64,000 bases of DNA from Brasenia schreberi (taxonomy: Eukaryota; Streptophyta; Magnoliopsida; Nymphaeales; Cabombaceae), in assembly GCA_036023115.1 (NCBI GenBank), contig JAYKKT010000091.1:30424501-30488500 (forward strand), read 5' to 3'. Positions 57,540 to 64,000 of this stretch are shown here, piece by piece. How positions within the stretch are numbered: position 1 is the stretch's first letter; each line of letters begins with the position of its first letter. The translations under genes were made by a program, and so were the position numbers. The notes under the pieces were generated by a model. The model saw only the letters and a list, made by a program, of their open reading frames with translations. It was not told the origin of the DNA and made no database searches.

Positions 57540-58500
57540 AGCTACCTAGTGCTGCCAACCAGGATTACTTTGGTATCTACTTACAAGACCAACAGCAAAG
57601 CTGATATCAGGTATTGTACACAACATAATATACATCAAGCTGCCAACAACTTGTGCATAAGAAACATTAGGCTTATTGTCTCCTTCACCGGTATAATAGC
57701 CTTACTCAATTTAACCTCTTTTGCAACAGGTGTATCTGCAGACTTGCATTCACCCATTTTAAACTTCTTGAGGATATAGTCAATATATCTCTCCTAACTC
57801 AGGCATAAGAGTCTAGATCCTCTATCTCAAGAGATCTTTATACCCAAGATATAGGATGCTTCTCCCATATCCTTCATTTCAAACTTGGAGTTCAACCATG
57901 ACTTGGTTTTGACAATCCCAAGTTCTATAATGGCATTTTGAAAAGTCAAATACCATTGGCGAGGTGACTGTTTAAGGCCATATAGGGATTTTTTCAACCT
58001 ATATACTTTATCTTCTTGGCCTTCAACCACAAATCTTTTGGACTGTTGCATGTATATGATTTCTTCTAAATCTCTATTTAGAAAAGCTGTCTTTATATCT
58101 AGCTGATGTAAATCTAAATCATAGTATGCAGATATTGTCAAGATTATCCGTATGGATGCAAATTTCGCAAGTGGAGAATATATCTCAACATAATCTATCC
58201 CCTCTTTTTACGAAAAACTCTTTGCAACCAACCTCGCTTTAAACTTGTTGATTGTACCATCAACCTTGTATTTTTTTTCAGAACCCATTTGCAGCCTATA
58301 ACTTTTCTTCTTTTTGGCAAATCAGTCAATTCCTAGACTTGGTTTTTCTCAATGTATTCAATTTCCTCATCCATGGCTTTCTCCCAGTATGTTGCTTCCG
58401 ATGAGTTGATTGCTTATTGATAAGTTAAGTTATCAGTCAACTCATCCAAATCTACCAAATTACACACTTCTTCTTCAAGATAAGTGTAATAATCCTTTAA
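57540..58500 (-). pseudogene. copia reverse transcriptase without YVDD box
   Basis: LHQLDIKTAFLNRDLEEIIY and VYRLKKSLYGLKQSPRQWY (58000-58110) are followed in the same frame by QNAIIELGI, joined directly to TKSWLNSKFEMKDMGEASYI. The 35-40 residues that normally lie between, including the catalytic YVDD, are absent. Farther upstream, blocks of the entry region occur in broken frames to about 58.5 kb. Confidence 0.82.
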
Positions 58501-58573
58501 GTAGGACGGAGTGACTCTTGGCCTCTTATGTCCCCTTAAGGTATCGGTAGTTTTAGGAAGATCTTCTATGAGC

Positions 58574-59604
58574 TCAAAAGATGATTGGTCTAAAATCTAC
58601 CAAATCATCAACACATTCCGCATCGTTCTCCAGGATGTCATTTTTAGTATATTCTAAGAATTCAACATCTCTACTTTCAATGAGTCCATGGTCCTTATGA
58701 TAAAACGGATATCCTTTCGAATCTTTTGGATATCCAATAAACATATATCTCAAGGACCTGTTGTCTAGCTTATCTCTAGACTGATCAAGGATCTTCACAT
58801 ATGCAATATATCCCCACCTCCTGAGATGACCTAGGTTTGATTTTCTTCCAAACCATATCTCATATAGTGTAGTGAATACAGTTTTATACGGTACTCTGTT
58901 GAGTATGTAAACAGCTATACTTACTGCTTTTCCCTAAAATACCCTTGAAAGAGAGGCATCAATTAACATTGACCTTATCACATTCATCAATGTTCTATTG
59001 TATCTTTCAACTATACCATTTTACTGAGGTGTCTTAGGTATTGTATTTTGTTTAGCAATACCAAAGTCTTGGCAAAATTCCAAGAATTCTACTGAGGTAT
59101 ATTCACCTCCTCTATCTGATCTTAAGACTTTAATCAAATGCCCTAATTGATTTTTTACTTCTTGCTTATATTCTTTAAAAGCATCAAGTACCTCCGATTT
59201 ATGTGCCAAAAGATATATATATACATATATCTAGAATAATCATCGATAAAGATTATAAAATAACCCTTTCCCCGATGTGTCTTTACTCTAAAAGGTTCAC
59301 ATAAATCTATGTCAATAATTTCCAACAGGGTTGTTGCCCTTGTTGATTCCTTGGGAAAAACTTTACTTATTATTTTTCCTTGTATACAAGTTTCACACTT
59401 GTTGAAAGTCTTTTCCTCAAATTCAGGCAATAATTCAAAGTTGGATAATTTTCTCAACTGTTCCAGACTTATATGCCATAGGCGTTTATGCCACATATTC
59501 ACATCAACTGTAAAGGCACTCTCAATATAAGTAGAAGATTGATGATTTTCATTATCACATAATTTGAACAATCCTTGTTCTACATCAAATTCCTCTGAGA
59601 ACAA
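58574..59604 (-). pseudogene. copia integrase, broken frames
   Basis: MWHKRLWHISLEQLRKLSNF and CETCIQGKIISKVFP (59390-59510) form the zinc-binding part, FIIFIDDYSRYMYIYIF (near 59230) holds the first catalytic aspartate, and KVLRSDRGGEYTSVEF (59070-59130) the second. The glutamate region is interrupted by a stop at 59021. RSLRYMFIGYPKDSKGYPFY marks the C-terminal part. Confidence 0.85.
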
Positions 59605-59846
59605 AATTCTCTCATGTTTACCATAGTCACCTTGTTAGGAATAAACATAACTTCAAAACCTTTCTTAACTAAGGCAGGGACTGAGACCAGATTATGCCTT
59701 ATAGATGGCACAATTAACATGTCGATCAGTACAATTGATTTGCCTTGTACATGTATTCTGAAGGACCTAATACCTAGAACATCTGAGAAAGTACTGCTTT
59801 TCATATATACTTGATATTCTCTAGGTTGATATTTCTTCAAATCCAT
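59580..59846 (-). pseudogene. copia protease C-terminal part
   Basis: IDMLIVPSIRHNLVSVPALV is the conserved block after the protease active site; the DSGA-type motif itself falls in the disturbed region near 59.88 kb and is not readable. Confidence 0.7.
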
Positions 59847-59894
59847 TGCCCCTTCCTTGGTTTTCGAGATGTGTCTTTTAGCTCATAAGTCTAT

Positions 59895-60796
59895 CTACCA
59901 ACATGTCACTGGGCGGTCTAAATATAAGTATTCTGAAATTACACAGATTATATCCTGCTTCTCCGACTGTCTGCGCTGTGGGTTGTTTCCTCCACCTTTC
60001 TTGTTGCGGTAGTCCCTTTTGTAGTATCCCATCTTTCTACAATTGAAACACTTGACCGAAGAAGTAGCTTCTTGTGATTTCTTAAAATTTTGACTGCCTT
60101 TTTTGTTATTCTTGCCAAACATTTTATTTGGTTTCTTTTTCTGGTTGGTCTTGGAGCTAGAAGCTAACTCATCCCGAACCGCTAGCAATTTCTCTTTCTT
60201 GTTCTTGAGCATATGCTCTTGCTCTATTGCTAGTTTAAGGGGCAACTCAGAAAGATTGATTTCTGACCTTAATCTTAGGGCAGTTGTGACCATGTTCCAT
60301 GATGGGGGTAGACTGTTCAATATTGTTGATATCTGCATCGGTTCGGGGATGACTGATTTTGCTACGGCTAAGTCTCTAGCTATTACCAGCATGTGATTTA
60401 CATACTCTACTACATTTTCTCCTTCTTTCATTCTGAAGGAATTGTATTTTTGTAGTAGCAACTGCACATGCAATTTTGCAGTTGTGTCATATTTAGCTGT
60501 CAATAAGTCAAACAGTTTTTTTGCGGTCTCATATTCTTTAAAGACCCTAATCAAGTCATCCTCCATGTATGTTAACATAATCGTCCTTGCTATGGTATCG
60601 TTTTTTAGAAATATTTTGTATAATTTTTGTTATTGCTCATTTGCGTCTAGGGGTGGCAGATGCATGGTTTCTTTTAGAACATACTCAACACCTTCCAGTG
60701 TTAGAGCCAAAGAAATTCTTCTCTTCCATGTCTGGAAGTTCAGACCGTCCAACTTTTCCGTTTTTGCCAATTCCGACATACATATCCTAGAACTCA
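59895..60796 (-). pseudogene. copia gag, two frames
   Basis: Starts at the ATG 60794-60796 (MSSRICMSELAKTEKLDG) and breaks at 60630. It continues from 60578 with AKKLFDLLTAKYDTTAKLHV, LNSLPPSWNMVTTALRLRSE and the knuckle CFNCRKMGYYKRDY. There the histidine and last cysteine of the C-x2-C-x4-H-x4-C motif are tyrosines. Confidence 0.85.
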
Positions 60797-60896
60797 TTTT
60801 TATGTGTTTGGCAAAAATAACAATTAAGCGATCTAAAAAGAAAACCAACAAAAAAATACAAGCACACATAGCAAGAAACATGTTAATGTGATGCAT

Positions 60897-62175
60897 GATA
60901 TCTAGTAAGTAATCTTTTTGGAAAAAAAATTCAAGGTGTTTCTGCTTCTATACCCCTAAAAGAATACCAAGGGACAAAACTATAATTTTGTCTATTTGTC
61001 ATCTTTTTGTAATTTTGTAAAAACCTGAGGACAAATTTGTAAAAATTACTATTTGGTATTTCTATAAAATTCGCAACTGATCGGGGTTAAAATCATAATT
61101 TTAACCCTCAGGGTAAATCTTTAATTTTTCAAAAGAAAAGGAGTAAATCTGTCTTCTTCTTATCATAAGAACGAGTGCCCTAAAGCTTCAGACTTCTTCT
61201 TCTTCTTCTTCTTCTTCTTAGAACCACTTCTAAAGTGTGAGGGAGGCACTTGCTGTTTGGTTGGTCACGTACATTTCCATTACCTCCTCACCGATCAACT
61301 TCATATTGAGTTTCAGTGGCAGTTTTCAATAACATTGTCAAATCTTTCGTGTATGTGTGTGTGTTGTATGAACCCATAGTTGCGTCGATTATCGTATATA
61401 CGACAACTGGCAAATATGCTTTTTTCTTCCCGGATTAAAGAGTTTTAGAGTGTTCAATGGCTTGCTTGGTCAGACGAGACTTATTCTTCATGTCTGCTAG
61501 TGCCGGTGGAGTGGTTGGATGACCGCTCCACCTGCAATTCTGAAAAAATGTTCAGAAATTTTCAAAAGAATTTGAATAATTTTAAAATACGTCTCACCTG
61601 AAAGAAATTTCTTAATCTGCTGCCACTACCTTGATGGAAGGCCACACATGATTGCAATACAATACAAACTAGGGAAAGAGAGGCATATCTATGGGTTTCT
61701 TCATAGTGGGCTTGAGCTTGTGGTCAACGAAGGGCTCCTTTTTCTGTGGGTTGATGAGTCCAAACCACTGAATCGCATGGAATCTAGAAACCTAGTGACA
61801 GGGTAAATGAAACATGAGATACCGTCATGTACACCTCACCTCATTTAGAACTAATAATAGTGTTGCAGCAGAACCACAAACAACTTCATTATATAATTTG
61901 TATGACTAATAGGAAGGTAGCGGAATTTATGTAACTTCTGCCTTATTTAATTAAAAGAAGATCTTTTTGAGGTGCGTTTGTTAGAAAGTATCATTCACTT
62001 TGCCTTTAAGGATTACTATTTGCATTTTTTTTGGGTTAAAAATACTGAAATTACTCTTCCTGTCTTTCTTTCTTCTCTTTCACCCAATTCCAGCAAGGGT
62101 TTCTCTTTCATGGAGTCTTTTTACTTCGACAACCGATATTTTTAATTGTTGTTGCCTTCTTCGTAATTGAACAAC
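60897..62175. other. intergenic with (TTC)n at 61192-61219
   Basis: A TTC run of about nine units is the only structured part; no gene recognised. Confidence 0.5.
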
Positions 62176-63669
62176 GTATAATATTATGAATCAGTAGGAC
62201 CAGATAATATTCCTATATAAGTTTGGAAAATACTAGGAGAAATAGGAATCACTTGGCTCACAAGACCATTTAATGAAATATGGAAAAACCAAAAGATGCC
62301 TGAGGAATGGAGAGCAAGTACACTTATACCCATATATAAGAACAAGGGAGATATACAAAATTATGCAAAATTATAGTGGGATTAAAGCTCTCATGAAATA
62401 CAAGTATCAAGCAGGTTATGAGAAAGAGTAATTGAACGGAGATTAAGACAAAAAAACCTCATATTTCGTAGAATCAATTTTAGTTTTATGCCTCGAGGTC
62501 AACCAGCGGAAGCAATCTATGTTCTACGAAGATGGAGAGGTATCAGTAGGAAGCAAAAAGACCTACACATGGTTTTCATTCATCTCGCAAAAAGCTTATG
62601 ATAGGATACCGAGGGAGGTTCGTTGGAGAACTTTGGAAAAAAGAGGTATCCCATTGACATATATTAACCTTATAAGAGACATGTATGATGATGCAAAAAC
62701 ATGTGTGAGGACTCATGAAGGAACAACAGACTTCTTTGAAGTTAATATTGGGTTACATCAAGGATCAACTTTAAGTCCATACTTATTTATAATGGTGATG
62801 GATGAGTTAACAAAACATATTCAAGATGAAGTACCTTGGTGTATGTTATTTGCAGATGACATTGTATTAGTGGAGGAGTCTAAGGAAAAAGTTAATAGAA
62901 AATTGGAACTATGGAGAGAAACATTAGAAAGCAAAGGCCTCCGACTTAGTAGAACAAAGATAGAATATATGGAATATAAGTTTGATCATTTGGCTACTTC
63001 AGAGGACATAGAAATTAAAATTGGCACACATTGCATCCCCCAAAAGGAAAGCTTTAAATACCTAGGGTCAATTTTTCAAAGTGATGGAAGAATTGATGGA
63101 GATGTTACACATAGAATTAATGCTAGTTGGTTAAAATGGAGAGGAGCATCAGGTATTCTTTGTGATAAGAAGATACCATTAAAATTAAAAGGTAAATATT
63201 ATAGAGCAGCAATTAGGCCTGCCATGTTTTATGGTTCTGAGTGTTGGGCAGTTAATCATCAACATGTACAAAAGATGTCTGTGACGGAGATGAAGATGTT
63301 GAGATGGATGAGTGGTCATACAAGAAAAGACCGTATACATAATGAGGTTATTAGAAACAAATTAGGAGTGGCACCAATAGAGGATAAAATGAGAGAACAT
63401 CATTTAAGATGGTTTGGACATATAGAAAGAAGATCAAAAGAAGAACCTGTAAGAAGGTTAGAAAAACTAAATTTGGAAAGTATTAAAAGAGGTAGAGGAC
63501 GACTACAAAAGTGTTGGAAAGAAACAATAAAGAATGATATAGCTTATTGGGAGTTAACTGCTAACATGGCACACGATAGGGATTTGTGGAGACAAAGAAT
63601 CCATGTAGCCGATCCCGTCTAGTATGGAAAAAGGCTTAGTTGTTGTTGTTGTGTATAATATTATGAATC
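62176..63669 (+). mobile_element. 5'-truncated RTE-type LINE with 17-bp target duplication
   Basis: The insertion (62193-63652) is bordered by a perfect 17-bp duplication, gtataatattatgaatc, at 62176-62192 and 63653-63669. It starts inside the coding region upstream of the reverse transcriptase, so the endonuclease part is absent. It ends in aaaaaggcttagttgttgttg, the simple ttg tail typical of plant RTE elements, not in poly(A). Stops before 62519 make it inactive. The intact duplication suggests a fairly young insertion relative to the other two RTE fragments here. Confidence 0.94.
62519..63622 (+). pseudogene. RTE reverse transcriptase, 367-codon open frame
   Basis: The frame starts at an internal ATG and holds KAYDRIPREVRWRTLEKRGI (first catalytic region), [20 protein letters not shown], the catalytic LFADDIVLVEE, LRLSRTKIEYMEYKF, and the C-terminal AIRPAMFYGSECWAVNHQH with MREHHLRWFGHIERR typical of the plant RTE clade. 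It ends in WRQRIHVADPV and a stop, 30 bp before the ttg tail. The upstream endonuclease and the start of reverse transcriptase are missing, so it cannot move on its own. Confidence 0.92.
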
Positions 63670-64000
63670 TTGATAAACAAAAAAGAAAAAAAGAATTAAG
63701 AACAAGAACAAGAACAAAAAAAACCATATGAATATATTTTTATGAACATCACGTGAAATAAGAAGAGCCTTGTCTCCTACAAACAGAGAAATAAACATCT
63801 TTTGCTTTGATTTCAGTAAAAAATGAAATCAATACTTCAAATAAATGATAAAAAATACATCAAATCAATGACATTGAAATCAGTTTTTTTTATCTTTTTT
63901 TTCTTTCCTCTCTCTTTTTCTTCCTTTCTGATCATATTTGAACTACTACGAGACAGTAAATGGTTGAATATCATGCGTTAAATAAGTTTCGAGCTGTAGA
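63670..64000. other. AT-rich intergenic, nothing recognised
   Basis: A-rich and T-rich runs only. Confidence 0.5.

Larger units (their letters stand above)
56271..60896 (-). mobile_element. Ty1/copia retrotransposon lacking a recognisable 5' LTR
   Basis: The element lies on the minus strand: gag (60796 to 59895), protease, integrase, reverse transcriptase, RNase H (57539-56997), a 3' leader with three 35-bp repeats, purine tract (56788-56798) and 3' LTR (56271-56787). Beyond gag, at 60.9-61.1 kb, I see neither a second LTR nor the tRNA-Met primer site, so the 5' end is truncated. Frames are broken in several places, and reverse transcriptase has lost its catalytic box. The Gag start SELAKTEKLDGLNFQTWKRR differs from the copia element at 30-35 kb, so it is another family. 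Confidence 0.9.

Overview
The window is nuclear DNA of a flowering plant. It has GT-AG introns with AT-rich interiors, plant-specific gene families (an NT-C2/coiled-coil 'myosin heavy chain-related' protein, an Agenet protein, an LTI65/CAP160-type stress protein), plant Ty1/copia and RTE-type retroelements that prime with or end in the usual plant motifs, and long (AT)n arrays. The species cannot be fixed from sequence alone. Gene density is low and the space between genes is mostly decayed transposons, SINE-like repeats and simple repeats.

Layout. 1-1.9 kb: (TA)n and a SINE-like copy. 1.87-6.6 kb: a complete but dead Ty1/copia element with both LTRs and a 5-bp target duplication. 7-9.3 kb: a decayed hAT transposase next to an RTE LINE fragment, both on the minus strand. 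9.3-14 kb: no clear gene, one unexplained open frame and two local duplications. 14.2-15.1 kb (minus): a two-exon Agenet-domain gene. 15.1-20 kb: SINE-like copies, a GGTTCC-type dispersed repeat, a long (AT)n, a copia LTR remnant. 20.1-22.8 kb: a 108-111-bp minisatellite followed by a strongly strand-skewed G-rich tract, probably parts of one large decayed LTR. 23.1-24.9 kb: an Agenet gene fragment and a copia remnant. 25.6-27.4 kb (plus): an LTI65-like gene that looks damaged at two points. 30.6-35.4 kb (minus): a copia element with a truncated LTR. 36.74-36.86 kb: a 5S rRNA-derived sequence. 37.4-44.7 kb (minus): the main gene, nine coding exons whose phases all agree, giving 1,293 residues. 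45-56 kb: repeats and microsatellites. 56.3-60.9 kb (minus): a copia element with one LTR and an in-frame loss of the reverse-transcriptase catalytic box. 62.2-63.65 kb: a 5'-truncated RTE flanked by a perfect 17-bp target duplication.

The three cellular genes are separately transcribed and share no evident pathway: a cortical or trafficking coiled-coil protein, a chromatin-reader-like Agenet protein, and an ABA/cold-responsive hydrophilic protein. I found no CRISPR array, operon or obvious new multi-gene system. The most notable structures are the 32-residue tandem amplification inside the coiled-coil gene, the SINE-like family seen at about ten places, the isolated 5S-derived unit, and the minisatellite plus G-rich block at 20-22.8 kb.
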